A DNA stretch of 64,000 nt from Anaerospora hongkongensis (GCF_004339805.1 NZ_SLUI01000008.1:186001-250000), one strand, 5' to 3'. Counted from the first letter of the stretch, positions 53,569-62,999 are shown. A program made the numbers and translations. The notes: generated by a model not told the origin, from the sequence alone.

Positions 53569-54211
53569 TTGTTAGATTGTCAAATTGCAAGGCTTGCTTG
53601 GGACAACGCTCGACACAACGATTACATTTCAGACAATCACTATGGCAGAAGCCCTCGTCAGTACCTTTAGCCGCATAAGGCTCCAGCTGCATTGGACACG
53701 CTTTCGTACAAAGCTTGCAACTAACACAAGAATTTCCCACTGCTAACGGGAGTGTTTTTTTTCGCCGGCTGATCCAACTGGCCAGTGTCCCCATTGGGCA
53801 AAAAGAGCACCAGGTCCGCTGGTGATAGATCAGCCCCAAAACAATCCCCACTATCGTCGTAATCAAAATGATTTGCACAAACACCTTGCCCATGGCCGCC
53901 CAATCGCCCCAGGCATAAATCATTTGCACTGTAAAAACAGACATAATGAATAAAACCATAACCGCGCGAAAGACGGTATGGGAAAAGAAAGCAGGAATCT
54001 TCCGCTGTGGCGAAAGTTTCACCAAAACATGATCATAAAAGCTGCCCCGGGGGCAGTAATTGCCGCACCAGTACCTCCCCCGAAACGGGGCAACAGCAAC
54101 AGGCGCAATCATACACGTCAAAGCAATGATTCCGACTGCGGGATAAACCAGCCCAGTAGCTAAGAAGGCTAATAAAATCCAAAATAAATATAGTCGGATG
54201 CGTTTTCTCAT
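53537..54211 (-). CDS. NapH/NosR-like membrane 4Fe-4S protein
   Basis: A 224-residue polyferredoxin-type membrane protein with about four helices. It has two membrane-proximal CxxxCP motifs (WCGNYCPRG and WCSFCPMG) and two C-terminal [4Fe-4S] sets (CVSCKLCTKACP and CLKCNRCVERCP). ATG 54211 follows GGCGGG; GTG 54253 overlaps the repressor stop and is less likely. It probably moves electrons from the quinone pool or ferredoxin to a periplasmic acceptor, unidentified here. It is in an operon with the CsoR/CstR-family repressor. Confidence 0.8.
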   Translation of the reverse strand: MRKRIRLYLFWILLAFLATGLVYPAVGIIALTCMIAPVAVAPFRGRYWCGNYCPRGSFYDHVLVKLSPQRKIPAFFSHTVFRAVMVLFIMSVFTVQMIYAWGDWAAMGKVFVQIILITTIVGIVLGLIYHQRTWCSFCPMGTLASWISRRKKTLPLAVGNSCVSCKLCTKACPMQLEPYAAKGTDEGFCHSDCLKCNRCVERCPKQALQFDNLTSKKTSISANA

Positions 54212-54249
54212 TAACGATCCCGCCTTTATCAGTTTATAAAAGTCAAACT

Positions 54250-54525
54250 TCACTTTCTTACCATGGTAAGCATCATTTTAGTTAAACTTTCCATTCGCTG
54301 ACGCACTTTGTCATCGGCAATCTGTGCTTCTTCCAGGCATGCTTCTGTATAATTTTCAAGAATGTGCGCACTTAGTTTGTTCACTGCGCCCGTGATGGCA
54401 CTCAGCTGGAGAAGAATTTCCTCACATTCCTTGTTTTCATCCACCATTTTCTCAATACCGGCAACATGACCTTTGATTGTACCCAAGCGTTGCTGCACAC
54501 TTTTTCTTAACTCTTCTTTCGTCAT
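54250..54525 (-). CDS. CsoR/CstR/FrmR-family (DUF156) repressor
   Basis: A 91-residue helical repressor (GTIKGHVAGIEKMVDE core). Cys34 and Cys63 keep the spacing of the two CsoR/CstR cysteines. The position four residues before Cys63, which is the copper-ligand His in CsoR, is Tyr59. A Cys pair without His is the persulfide-sensing CstR pattern. ATG 54525 follows AAGGAG. A G/C dyad upstream is a probable operator. The controlled gene is the polyferredoxin. Confidence 0.82.
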   Translation of the reverse strand: MTKEELRKSVQQRLGTIKGHVAGIEKMVDENKECEEILLQLSAITGAVNKLSAHILENYTEACLEEAQIADDKVRQRMESLTKMMLTMVRK

Positions 54526-54540
54526 GACTACTCTCCTTAC

Positions 54541-54560
54541 CCCACCCCCAGGGGGAGGTG
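54541..54560. promoter_or_regulatory. Probable CsoR/CstR-type operator
   Basis: The dyad CCCCC-A-GGGGG (54545-54555) lies in a wider C-rich/G-rich context, between an AT-rich -10-like TATAGT and the repressor start. G-tract dyads are typical targets for this family. Confidence 0.65.
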
Positions 54561-54719
54561 CTTTTATTATTACTATACCCAATTACCTGTCTAAAATCAA
54601 TCCTCATCTAACGATAACCATTATTTTCCACATCAGAGAGTCGCCCGTTTTGTTCATTCAGCTTACTAAGATGTTCGTTCGGCTCATAGCATAGACAGAT
54701 AATGGCACTTATAATAAAA

Positions 54720-54748
54720 GTGCCGTCTTCGTTTAAGAAAGACGGCAC
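54720..54748 (-). terminator. Terminator of fprA
   Basis: GTGCCGTCTT and AAGACGGCAC arms are followed by TTTTATTAT on the minus strand. Confidence 0.85.
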
Positions 54749-54781
54749 AGCAATGATGAATGTAACAGCCTACAGGTTGTA

Positions 54782-55999
54782 TTATTGGTATCCGTCAGCG
54801 ATCAGTGAAGTATAGATGTCTTCCACCAGTTTGTCCAGCTCCGGTTCCTGAGCAGCTTTCATTGCCGAATTAACTTCAAAGGGCTTACCAACGATCTGCA
54901 TTTTTTTCATGTTTTCGATTAAGTTGCGCAGAATAGGCACCGACTTGCAGGCCCAGGTATAATTGCCGACTAACGCTACTTTCCGGTTTTGCAAGTTTAA
55001 GCCTGCCATTTCGTGCAGCAAGGCTTCCATGACAAAGTACAATCCCATATTATAGGTCGGCGCGCCAATGACCATATGGCTGTATTTCCAGGCATCGGCA
55101 ATAATGTAAGACGGATGGGTTTTGGACACATCATACATCCGCATATCGCGAACCCCTTTTTCCCCCAGCTTCCCGGCAATCCGGTTCATAACATTTTCGG
55201 TGTTGCCGTACATGGAGGCATACAGGAGGACTACACCCTTCTGCTCCGGTTCATAACGGCTCCAGCGATCATATTTATCAAGAATATAGGCCAAGTTTTT
55301 CCGCCAGACAGGCCCATGAACAGAACAAATCATGCGAATCTCTAATGCAGCCAGTTTCTTCAGTGCCGCCTGCACCTGGATACCGTACTTGCCGACGATA
55401 TTGGCGTAATAGCGTCTGGCTTCATCGAGATATACATGTTCAAAATCAACCTGGTCACTGAAAATCGTTCCCGGATGAGCGCCAAAGGTGCCAAACGCAT
55501 CTGCTGAGAAGAGGATTTTTTCCGTTTGCTCGTAGGTGACCATAACCTCCGGCCAATGCACCATCGGGGCAAAGAAGAACTGAAGAGTATGCTTGCCTAA
55601 TGCAAGCTGGTCACCCTCTTTTACTTCGCAATAGTTCTCGCTTTTATTTAAAGAATAGAATTGTTCGATAAACTGAAAGGTTTTGCTGTTGCCTACAATT
55701 TTTACATCCGGATAGCGCCGTACTAGTTCTTCAATATTTGCACAGTGGTCAGGCTCCATATGATTAATGACCAGATAATCCAGTGATCGCCCGCCAAGGA
55801 CGTGGGTTACGTTCTCCAAATACAGAGCGCTGATGGATGAGTCAACCGTATCAATAAGTGCCGTCTTTTCATCCATAATTAAATATGAGTTATAAGCTAC
55901 CCCATGAGGTATCGGAAACATATTCTCAAACCGTTCCAGTCTCCGGTCACTGCCGCCTACCCAATGAATACTGTCAGCAATTTCCTGAACATAATACAT
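54782..55999 (-). CDS. fprA: A-type flavodiiron protein
   Basis: A 405-residue flavodiiron protein. The metallo-beta-lactamase-like domain holds the di-iron motif HMEPDH, then HWPE and a later His near CSVHGPVW. A flavodoxin domain begins at about residue 255 (LLYASMYGNTENV). The family reduces O2 to water or NO to N2O using rubredoxin or F420. ATG 55999 follows GGGAGAGGA. The leader contains a perfect 16-base inverted repeat. With hcp it forms part of an oxidative and nitrosative defence. Confidence 0.93.
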   Translation of the reverse strand: MYYVQEIADSIHWVGGSDRRLERFENMFPIPHGVAYNSYLIMDEKTALIDTVDSSISALYLENVTHVLGGRSLDYLVINHMEPDHCANIEELVRRYPDVKIVGNSKTFQFIEQFYSLNKSENYCEVKEGDQLALGKHTLQFFFAPMVHWPEVMVTYEQTEKILFSADAFGTFGAHPGTIFSDQVDFEHVYLDEARRYYANIVGKYGIQVQAALKKLAALEIRMICSVHGPVWRKNLAYILDKYDRWSRYEPEQKGVVLLYASMYGNTENVMNRIAGKLGEKGVRDMRMYDVSKTHPSYIIADAWKYSHMVIGAPTYNMGLYFVMEALLHEMAGLNLQNRKVALVGNYTWACKSVPILRNLIENMKKMQIVGKPFEVNSAMKAAQEPELDKLVEDIYTSLIADGYQ

Positions 56000-56010
56000 A
56001 ACGTTCCTCT

Positions 56011-56062
56011 CCCTATGCTACAATAAGAAAAATTTCATCTTTCTCTTTATTGTAGCATAGGG
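56011..56062 (-). repeat. Perfect 16-bp inverted repeat in fprA leader
   Basis: CCCTATGCTACAATAA (56011-56026) and its exact complement (56047-56062) flank a 20-base A/T-rich loop, ending just before the fprA ribosome binding site. Transcribed, it forms a stable stem; as DNA it could be an operator. Confidence 0.75.
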
Positions 56063-56087
56063 AATTTGCTTTTTAAAGGATAGCAAT

Positions 56088-56435
56088 TTATTTAGGCTTT
56101 ACTGCTGTTACCGTTTGGCCAAGATCGTTCTCCAGCTTGTCCAGGAATGAGATAAAGGCTTCAGCAATATTAACGTTCAGACGGCCGGACAAGACAAATA
56201 TCCACCAGAGGCACTCTGCCAGCTTGGCTGAAAGTTCCTGTTTAACCTCCCCGTTATATACCCATCGGCCTTCTGCGGACATAACCAATCGCCCTAAAGC
56301 ACCGATGTCCGTAGTAAAAGCCAGCATATCCTCTTCCGTAGTCCAGGCACCATTATGGTTACGCTCTTCAAGCTGCTGGTATAAACGGCGTATATGCATG
56401 GAACGTTCGGCTGCTGTGATAAAATCCGTATTCAT
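56088..56435 (-). CDS. MazG-like nucleotide pyrophosphohydrolase-related protein
   Basis: A 115-residue all-helical protein. AKLAECLWWIFVLSGRLNV with NIAEAFISFLDKLE resembles the second half of the MazG motif (ExxD-type helix). One of the usual acidic residues is replaced (ECLWW for EExxD-like), so activity is uncertain. ATG 56435 follows AAGGGG. It stands alone. Confidence 0.55.
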   Translation of the reverse strand: MNTDFITAAERSMHIRRLYQQLEERNHNGAWTTEEDMLAFTTDIGALGRLVMSAEGRWVYNGEVKQELSAKLAECLWWIFVLSGRLNVNIAEAFISFLDKLENDLGQTVTAVKPK

Positions 56436-56584
56436 GATAACTACCCCTTTGTTATGAATTTGCGCAGTAACAATTAAACCTGCTTTGGCTATTATATATA
56501 AGAGAATATGACAGCAGTCTGTCATATTCTCTTATATTGATCATTTAGTCTGATCTTATGCAAACAAGCCGTACTACCCCGCAC

Positions 56585-56959
56585 TTATAACAACCTGGCA
56601 GCGCTCATCCCCAGCCACGTAGCCGAAAAGCCGAGCAGGATATTCAGCCCTACATTATAGAAAGCATGCAGCATATCAGCTTCATACAATAAACGCAGCG
56701 TTTCATAACTAAAAGAGGAAAAAGTCGTCATCCCGCCAACAAACCCCACCGTAATTAACAGCCGCCAATAGGGGCTGATACTGGCTTTCTCAGTTGCCAG
56801 GGTCATAAAAGCACCGATAACAAAACAACCAACTATATTTACAATCAGCGTGCCATAGGGAAATTCTGTGCCAAACCGCGCGGCAGCCCATACAGAGACC
56901 AAATAGCGCGCTGCTGAGCCAACAGCTCCGCCGATTGCTACTAAACATACTTCCAGCAA
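56585..56959 (-). CDS. crcB: Fluoride channel FluC/CrcB
   Basis: A 124-residue, four-helix CrcB/FluC protein. GGAVGSAARYLVS, GTLIVNIVGCFVIGAF and VGFVGGMTTFSSFSYE are the family signatures. The start is TTG 56959, seven bases after GAGGTG. A fluoride riboswitch with its own terminator lies directly upstream. It exports fluoride. Confidence 0.93.
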   Translation of the reverse strand: MLEVCLVAIGGAVGSAARYLVSVWAAARFGTEFPYGTLIVNIVGCFVIGAFMTLATEKASISPYWRLLITVGFVGGMTTFSSFSYETLRLLYEADMLHAFYNVGLNILLGFSATWLGMSAARLL

Positions 56960-56999
56960 CTCTTTTCACCTCACTTGCAGCAATTATGCGATAAAAACA

Positions 57000-57070
57000 G
57001 ACTCCTACCACATTGTGGTAGGAGTCATTACCGTTTCCACGGGGTTTAAGGCGAACTCCATCGCCGTCTT
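57000..57070 (-). promoter_or_regulatory. Fluoride riboswitch (crcB motif) with terminator
   Basis: The minus strand reads GGCGATGGAGTTCGCC at the 5' end (57065 downward), then TAAAC and a TAATGACTCCTAC segment, as in the crcB motif. The last part forms a CTCCTACCACA hairpin followed by a TCTGTTTTT terminator tail. Fluoride binding should allow read-through into crcB. Confidence 0.88.
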
Positions 57071-57139
57071 ATACGGTTATTTGTATTTATTATAGAGCAG
57101 TTCGTTTTCCACCGTCAACAACAGAATTGACCAGGCCGT

Positions 57140-57649
57140 CTAGTGCCGCTTTGCGACAATAGAAGTATGAATTGCAGTAGATATATCTGACAATAACCTG
57201 TTGGCAAACGCCAATTCCTCTTGACTATATGCACCGAAAATTTGCCTGAATAAATCTTCTGCCTCCTTGTGCGAGGCTTCATGAAGCTCAAAAACTTTTC
57301 TCCCCAAAGGCTTTAGCCGGTAGTAAATTTCTTTTTGGTTATCCGTCAGCCGGTAAGCTTCGATCATATTTTTATTTAGTAATTTTGTTGTTATCTTAGA
57401 AATGCCACCTTTGGTTATATTCAGTTTTTTGGCAAGGGCCGTTGTATTAGACATAGCGTTGCGTTCAATACAATCAATTACATGACATTCCATCAAGGAT
57501 ATACTGACATTACGCAGCTCTTCATATTCCTCTTCCAATAAGACAACTTCTAAAACTCTCTTTTCATATTCTTCAAGATCATTAAGCCTATATAGTAAAA
57601 CTTCAAGCTCGCTAATTAAATTCTGGATTCTTTTCTCTCTGCTTTGCAT
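57140..57649 (-). CDS. MarR family transcriptional regulator
   Basis: A 169-residue MarR-type winged-helix protein. The HTH (about residues 60-110) has MSNTTALAKKLNITKGGISKI and a wing with LTDNQKEIYYRLKPLG. An extra N-terminal coiled helix of about 50 residues is present. It is divergent from the cyclase gene, and its own promoter is TTGGCT-18-TATAAT (57727-57698). It probably binds the GTTTCC-type repeats in the shared region. Confidence 0.85.
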   Translation of the reverse strand: MQSREKRIQNLISELEVLLYRLNDLEEYEKRVLEVVLLEEEYEELRNVSISLMECHVIDCIERNAMSNTTALAKKLNITKGGISKITTKLLNKNMIEAYRLTDNQKEIYYRLKPLGRKVFELHEASHKEAEDLFRQIFGAYSQEELAFANRLLSDISTAIHTSIVAKRH

Positions 57650-57735
57650 ACTACCAACCTAACTTTTATTAGTGTGTTCTTTTTTTAAATATTTTTTATT
57701 ATACAATAGGTAAATATACAAAGCCAAGCATAATT

Positions 57736-57808
57736 GTTTCCACGTCAATAAAAATATAGTTGACGCGGAAACAATATTTTTATATAATAAAATCGTTTCC
57801 AAGTTAAC
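57736..57808 (+). promoter_or_regulatory. Cyclase promoter with overlapping inverted-repeat operators
   Basis: TTGACG (57760-57765), a 17-base spacer and TATAAT (57783-57788). GTTTCCACGTCAA (57736-57748) and TTGACGCGGAAAC (57760-57772) form an inverted repeat over the -35 element. A third half-site GTTTCCAAGTTAAC lies at 57795-57808 after the -10. Likely MarR operators. Confidence 0.78.
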
Positions 57809-57832
57809 AAAAATATTAATAAGGAGCGATGT

Positions 57833-58417
57833 ATGATGAAAATTGATTTGACAGTTACTGTTACCGAAGATATTAGGAAGTCACTGGCAGATATGACTGC
57901 CGCTGCTCAAATACCACCATACGTTCAATTTGGGCACCTCGGCACTCACTTCGACGTTATGGACAAAAAATTCCCTTTGGAGAATACAGAAAGAAGAGGC
58001 ATCCTGTTTGATGTCAGCCATGTGAAAGAAAGAGAAATTGATATAAGCGATATTACTTTGAACAAAGTCACCGAACACGATTTTGTTATGTTTTATACCG
58101 GATGCCTAAAAGAAAACACTTTCGGCACGCCAAAATATCTCCAAACCCCTCTTGAATTATCCAATGCACTGATAACTGCGCTATTAAATAAAAAAGTAAG
58201 TATGATTGGCATCGATTTTCCTGGTATTCGTAAACCTGCCGAGCATCCCCAGGCTGACCAGTATTGTGCCGACCACGGAGTCTTTGTCATTGAAAACCTG
58301 GCAAATCTGGATGAATTGCTCGCAGCCGCTAAAGGGCAGCCGTTTTTAGCACATACGTATCCAGTGAATTACGAGGGACTGACAGGTCTCCCCTGCCGGG
58401 TGGTTGCCGAAGTTTAA
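57833..58417 (+). CDS. Cyclase/kynurenine formamidase-like metal hydrolase
   Basis: A 194-residue cyclase-family protein. The metal motif HxGTHxD is present as GHLGTHFD (residues 34-41), with GIDFPGIRKPAEHPQAD further on, as in KynB-like hydrolases. The substrate is unknown. AAGGAG precedes ATG 57833 and ATG 57836. It is controlled by the divergent MarR regulator, which suggests detoxification or catabolism of an effector molecule. Confidence 0.82.
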   Translation: MMKIDLTVTVTEDIRKSLADMTAAAQIPPYVQFGHLGTHFDVMDKKFPLENTERRGILFDVSHVKEREIDISDITLNKVTEHDFVMFYTGCLKENTFGTPKYLQTPLELSNALITALLNKKVSMIGIDFPGIRKPAEHPQADQYCADHGVFVIENLANLDELLAAAKGQPFLAHTYPVNYEGLTGLPCRVVAEV

Positions 58418-58436
58418 CGTCGCAATTTCCTCTTAA

Positions 58437-58482
58437 AATAAGACTGCGTTCACCCGTTTTACGGAGTGAACGCAGTCTTATT
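58437..58482. terminator. Bidirectional terminator between cyclase and kdpC
   Basis: Perfect 17-base arms (AATAAGACTGCGTTCAC and complement) around a 12-base loop between convergent genes. Confidence 0.85.
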
Positions 58483-58518
58483 AACCTTATTTATAAAAAT
58501 CGTCTTTCCAAAAACCGA

Positions 58519-59094
58519 TTATTTTATAGCATCAAGTGCCAGATTCAGTTCCAGCACATTGACACGGGGTTCACCAAAAATGCCCCATTGTCTGCCTTCC
58601 ACCTGCTGTCCTACCAGTTGCCGTACCACATCAGAGCTTAACCCGCGCTCCCTGGCAACCCGCTCTACCTGGGCATAAGCAGCCTCAGGCGTGATATGGG
58701 GATCGAGGCCGCTCGCCGAGGCCAGCACTAAGTCAGAAGGTACCGCAGCCCCTCTAGACAAGCCGTTTTCTTCCCGTATTCTTTGCACATTATCCTTCAC
58801 CGTATCCATCAGTTTCTGATTGGTTGGCCCCAGGTTGGAGGCGGAGGAACCAGCCCCGTCATAGCCTTCCTTGCCGGCCGCCGATGGACGGCTATGAAAA
58901 TAGCCGGGACTGGTGAAATTTTGACCAATTAATCTGGAGCCAACTGGCACACCGTCCCGAATGATCATAGACCCGTTAGCTTGATCAGGAAAAACTAGCT
59001 GTGATACACCTGTCATCACCAGCGGATAAACAAAACCGGTTAGCATGGTTAGGGCTGCAAACAGCACTGCCGCACTGATCATTTGTCGAAACAT
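58519..59094 (-). CDS. kdpC: Potassium-transporting ATPase subunit KdpC
   Basis: A 191-residue KdpC with one N-terminal membrane helix and a periplasmic domain (LIGQNFTSPGYFHSRPSAAG is the family signature). ATG 59094 fits AAAGGG better than GTG 59106. It stabilises ATP binding in the KdpFABC complex and is the last gene of the operon. Confidence 0.93.
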   Translation of the reverse strand: MFRQMISAAVLFAALTMLTGFVYPLVMTGVSQLVFPDQANGSMIIRDGVPVGSRLIGQNFTSPGYFHSRPSAAGKEGYDGAGSSASNLGPTNQKLMDTVKDNVQRIREENGLSRGAAVPSDLVLASASGLDPHITPEAAYAQVERVARERGLSSDVVRQLVGQQVEGRQWGIFGEPRVNVLELNLALDAIK

Positions 59095-59152
59095 CTTGTT
59101 GAACACCCTTTCCAGTTATTCTGAATTCATTCTCATTAGCTGACTGTGATTA

Positions 59153-61186
59153 CTAGACCAGTCCAAGTGCCGTAATTATCAAGTCGATCAGCTTAATCCC
59201 CATAAAGGGAGCCAGGATTCCGCCTGCGCCATAAATTAAAAGATTACGTCTGAGCAGGATTTCAGCTCCTACCGGACGGTATCGCACCCCGCTCAAAGCT
59301 AATGGAATTAAAGCGATAATAATTAAGGCATTGAAGATAACAGCACTTAGAATCGCACTTTCCGGAGTAGCCAGGGCCATGACATTGAAGACGTTTAGTT
59401 CCGGAAATACTCCCGTAAACATAGCCGGAATGATCGCAAAATATTTGGCGATATCATTGGCCACACTGAAGGTGGTCAGCGAGCCGCGGGTAATCAAAAG
59501 CTGCTTGCCAATTTCCACCACTTCAATCAGCTTGGTGGGATTACTGTCAAGGTCAACCATATTGCCGGCTTCTTTGGCGGCCTGGGTACCGCTGTTCATG
59601 GCTACTCCCACATCAGCCTGGGCCAATGCCGGGGCGTCATTGGTGCCGTCACCGGTCATGGCCACCAGCATTCCCTTTTCTTGATACTGGCGAATGAGCC
59701 GTAGTTTGTCTTCCGGTGTTGCTTCGGCCAGGAAATCATCCACTCCGGCTTCGGCGGCAATGGCTGCAGCCGTCAAGGGGTTATCACCGGTAATCATGAT
59801 CGTTTTAATTCCCATCTGCCTGAGATCGCGGAACCGTTCCCGAATACCGCCTTTCACGATATCCTTCAGGTGAATGGCACCAAGCACGTATGCGCCTTCG
59901 GCCACAACAAGGGGTGTCCCGCCGCTTTTCGCAATTGTTTCACAAGCTTTTTCAACCGCATCCGGGAATACCCCATCCTGCCTTTGTATCTGTTTTTTGA
60001 TGGCATCCACCGCACCCTTGCGGATTTCCCGGCCGGTTACATTCACGCCGCTCATCCGGGTCTGCGCTGTGAAGGGTACAAACTCAGCTTCTATCGCCGT
60101 TAGGTTCCGTTCCCGCAGATTATACTGCTCTTTAGCTAAGATAACGATGCTCCGGCCTTCCGGTGTCTCATCGGCCAGCGAGGCCAGCTGCGCCGCATCG
60201 GCCAATTGTTCCGGACTGATGCCGGGCGCCGGAATAAACTCAGTCGCCATCCGGTTGCCAAGTGTAATGGTGCCTGTTTTATCCAGCAGCAGCGCATCCA
60301 CATCGCCTGCAGCCTCTACGGCCCGGCCGGACATAGCCAGCACATTTCGTTTTAGCAGCCGGTCCATACCCGCAATGCCAATAGCGGAAAGCAACCCGCC
60401 AATGGTGGTCGGAATTAAGCAGACCAGCAAGGCGATTAAAACTACCACTGGTAGTTTGATCCCGGAATAGCTGCCAAAGGGGGCCAGCGTAACAACGGCA
60501 AACAGGAAGATAATCGTCAAGCCGATTAGCAAAATCGTCAGGGCAATTTCGTTAGGTGTCTTTTGCCGTTTCGCTCCTTCTACCAGGGAAATCATTTTAT
60601 CAAGGAACGTTTCGCCGGGATTAGCCGTAATCCGGATTTTAATCCAGTCGGACAGCACCCGGGTACCACCTGTGACCGAAGATTTATCACCGCCTGATTC
60701 GCGGATGACCGGCGCCGATTCTCCCGTTACGGCGCTTTCATCGACCGAGGCCATTCCATCGATAATTTCACCGTCGCCGGGAATAAACTCCCCGGCTTCC
60801 ACCAGCACCACATCCCCCTTACGCAGTTCCACAGCATCTACCAGGATCGTCTCGCTGCCGCTGACTTTTTTAGCCTTCGTCTGAGTGCGGCTGCTGCGCA
60901 AGGCATTAGCCTGTGCCTTTCCCCGTCCTTCGGCAACCGCTTCAGCAAAGTTAGCAAACAAAACCGTAAACCATAACCACAATGTGATTTGCAAGGTAAA
61001 GAAGGTCGGTTGATCATTTCCCTGCATAAAATCGCGTACCGTAAACCAGGTGGTCATGATCGCCCCGATATACACGATCAGCATGACCGGATTCCGCATT
61101 TGAGTACGCGGGCTTAACTTGCGAAATGCATCGCGCACTGCACTGCTTACGATTTTTTTATTAAAACTGCCTCGAATCGTATTCAT
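59153..61186 (-). CDS. kdpB: Potassium-transporting P-type ATPase subunit KdpB
   Basis: A 677-residue P-type ATPase. The phosphorylation motif DKTGTIT, TGES loop (AVTGESAPV), nucleotide-domain segments ([17 protein letters not shown]) and hinge [12 protein letters not shown] are intact. It powers K+ uptake through KdpA. It follows kdpA after 18 bases with AAAGGAGG upstream. Confidence 0.96.
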   Translation of the reverse strand: MNTIRGSFNKKIVSSAVRDAFRKLSPRTQMRNPVMLIVYIGAIMTTWFTVRDFMQGNDQPTFFTLQITLWLWFTVLFANFAEAVAEGRGKAQANALRSSRTQTKAKKVSGSETILVDAVELRKGDVVLVEAGEFIPGDGEIIDGMASVDESAVTGESAPVIRESGGDKSSVTGGTRVLSDWIKIRITANPGETFLDKMISLVEGAKRQKTPNEIALTILLIGLTIIFLFAVVTLAPFGSYSGIKLPVVVLIALLVCLIPTTIGGLLSAIGIAGMDRLLKRNVLAMSGRAVEAAGDVDALLLDKTGTITLGNRMATEFIPAPGISPEQLADAAQLASLADETPEGRSIVILAKEQYNLRERNLTAIEAEFVPFTAQTRMSGVNVTGREIRKGAVDAIKKQIQRQDGVFPDAVEKACETIAKSGGTPLVVAEGAYVLGAIHLKDIVKGGIRERFRDLRQMGIKTIMITGDNPLTAAAIAAEAGVDDFLAEATPEDKLRLIRQYQEKGMLVAMTGDGTNDAPALAQADVGVAMNSGTQAAKEAGNMVDLDSNPTKLIEVVEIGKQLLITRGSLTTFSVANDIAKYFAIIPAMFTGVFPELNVFNVMALATPESAILSAVIFNALIIIALIPLALSGVRYRPVGAEILLRRNLLIYGAGGILAPFMGIKLIDLIITALGLV

Positions 61187-61204
61187 TCCTATTCACGCCT
61201 CCTT

Positions 61205-62911
61205 TTAAAATGCAGTTCCTTGCAGCATCAGCAGCTGTTCGACGATCGGCCCCAGCGTCAGCACCGGTAAGAAGGTTAAGGCACCAACGATCAGGACAAT
61301 ACCGGCTAAGAGCAGAACAAACAGCCCACCGGTTGTCGGGAATGTGCCGGGACCGGGAGGGGAAACCCTCTTTCCCGCCATGCTGCCGGCAATCGCCAGA
61401 ATGGGCAGAATGACACCAAATCGGCCAATCAGCATTCCCACTGCCAGCATTCCATTATAAAAGGGGGTGTTGGCACTTAAGCCGCCAAAGGCACTGCCGT
61501 TATTCCCTGCGGCCGAAGAGAACGCATATAAGATCTCACTCAAGCCATGCGGCCCGGGATTGAAAATAGAGGCTATGCCAGGTTCGGTAACTACGGCAAT
61601 AGCACTGCTGGTCAGGATGGTAACCGAGGGGAATAATATCCCCAGTGTTGCCATTTTGGTCTCCCGGGCTTCAATTTTTTTCCCGAGATATTCCGGCGTT
61701 CTGCCGACCATCAGCCCTACAATAAATACCGTCAAAATAACAAACAGCATCATTCCGTAAAACCCGGCGCCCACCCCGCCGATAATGACTTCTCCCAGCT
61801 GCATTTGCAATAAGGGGAAGAGGCCGCCCAGCGGTGTAAAGCTGTCATGCATGGCATTCACCGCACCACAGGAAGCCGCTGTCGTGACCGTAGCGAACAA
61901 GGCCGAACCGGCGATGCCAAACCGGACTTCCTTGCCCTCCATCGCCGTGGGACCGTCTACACCCCAACCGGCCAAGTTCGGATTTCCATGTAGTTCACTG
62001 AGGTAAGTCCCTATTAGCATCAGAACAAACAACAACACCATTGTCGCCAATATCGCATATCCCTGCCGCCGGTCCTGGGCTATCCATCCGAAAGCCAGCA
62101 CCAGCGCCGTGGGAATGAGAAAAATGCTTACTGCTTGCAGAAAGTTAGTCAACGGTGTAGGGTTTTCAAAGGGATGAGCGGAATTGGCATTAAAGAAGCC
62201 GCCGCCATTCGTTCCTAACATTTTAATGGCTTCCTGGGAAGCCACCGGCCCCATTGCCAGCGTTTGTTCCGCTCCCTCCAGCGTTTGTACCGTCAGGTAA
62301 GCGGATAAATTCTGTATCGCCCCTTGCTGCACCAACAACAAGGTAAATATAATCGCTAAAGGTAACAACACGCGCAGTGTGCCCCGTACCAGATCGACCC
62401 AAAAATTGCCGATCGTCGAAACCGATTTACGGGTTAATCCCCGGATCAAGGCCACCGCTGCTGCCAGCCCCACGGCGGCAGAAACAAAGTTTTGCACAGT
62501 TAATGCCGTCATCTGGGTGAAATAGCTCATAGTCGATTCCCCGCCGTAGGCTTGCCAGTTGGTATTGGTCATAAAGCTGACCGCGGTATTGAGCGCCAGA
62601 TGCCAGGGTGATACACCGCTGAAGTTGGCCGGGTTCCAGATTAGTCCCCCTTGCAAAAGTTGAATGAGAAAAACGGCAGCTGCACCCAGGACGTTGAACA
62701 TGAGCAGTGCTCCGGCATACTGCCGCCAATTCATCTCCTGTTCCGGATTAATTCCCGCCAAGCGGTAAAGCATTCGCTCCACCGGCTGAAACAGCCGATC
62801 AAAAGATGTCCTTTCCATCATAAACACATTAGCCATATACTTGCTCAAAGGCCAGGCCAACAGCAATACGACAAGGAGAAACAGCCCAAACATTATCAGA
62901 TCTGTCATCAT
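61205..62911 (-). CDS. kdpA: Potassium-transporting ATPase subunit KdpA
   Basis: A 568-residue K+ channel-like subunit with selectivity-filter-type segments (TNTNWQAYGGE, GTNGGGFFNANSAHPFENP and SAAGNNGSAFGG). ATG 62911 lies one base after the kdpF stop and uses a GGAGGAG site inside kdpF. The frame stays open upstream through kdpF, but that extension is not part of the family. Confidence 0.95.
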   Translation of the reverse strand: MMTDLIMFGLFLLVVLLLAWPLSKYMANVFMMERTSFDRLFQPVERMLYRLAGINPEQEMNWRQYAGALLMFNVLGAAAVFLIQLLQGGLIWNPANFSGVSPWHLALNTAVSFMTNTNWQAYGGESTMSYFTQMTALTVQNFVSAAVGLAAAVALIRGLTRKSVSTIGNFWVDLVRGTLRVLLPLAIIFTLLLVQQGAIQNLSAYLTVQTLEGAEQTLAMGPVASQEAIKMLGTNGGGFFNANSAHPFENPTPLTNFLQAVSIFLIPTALVLAFGWIAQDRRQGYAILATMVLLFVLMLIGTYLSELHGNPNLAGWGVDGPTAMEGKEVRFGIAGSALFATVTTAASCGAVNAMHDSFTPLGGLFPLLQMQLGEVIIGGVGAGFYGMMLFVILTVFIVGLMVGRTPEYLGKKIEARETKMATLGILFPSVTILTSSAIAVVTEPGIASIFNPGPHGLSEILYAFSSAAGNNGSAFGGLSANTPFYNGMLAVGMLIGRFGVILPILAIAGSMAGKRVSPPGPGTFPTTGGLFVLLLAGIVLIVGALTFLPVLTLGPIVEQLLMLQGTAF

Positions 62912-62912
62912 G

Positions 62913-62999
62913 TTAAAACTCCTCCGGTTTCCATAAAGCATAAAGTAAGTACACCAGTAACAAAACCGCCACGATTCCTGCCAACCACAAGTCAGCCAT
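62913..62999 (-). CDS. kdpF: KdpF small membrane subunit
   Basis: A 28-residue single-helix peptide (start MADLWLAGIVAVLLLV, end YALWKPEEF), the size and pattern of KdpF. ATG 62999 follows GGAGGGGAA. It stabilises the Kdp complex. It lies directly before kdpA and is easily missed because of its size. Confidence 0.88.
   Translation of the reverse strand: MADLWLAGIVAVLLLVYLLYALWKPEEF

Noticed and set aside
54250..54525. Copper sensor CsoR
   Set aside because: The copper-ligand His is replaced by Tyr, and no copper pump or chaperone genes are adjacent.
56088..56435. Confident MazG pyrophosphohydrolase
   Set aside because: Only part of the helical motif is recognisable and key acidic residues are not all present, so only likeness is claimed.
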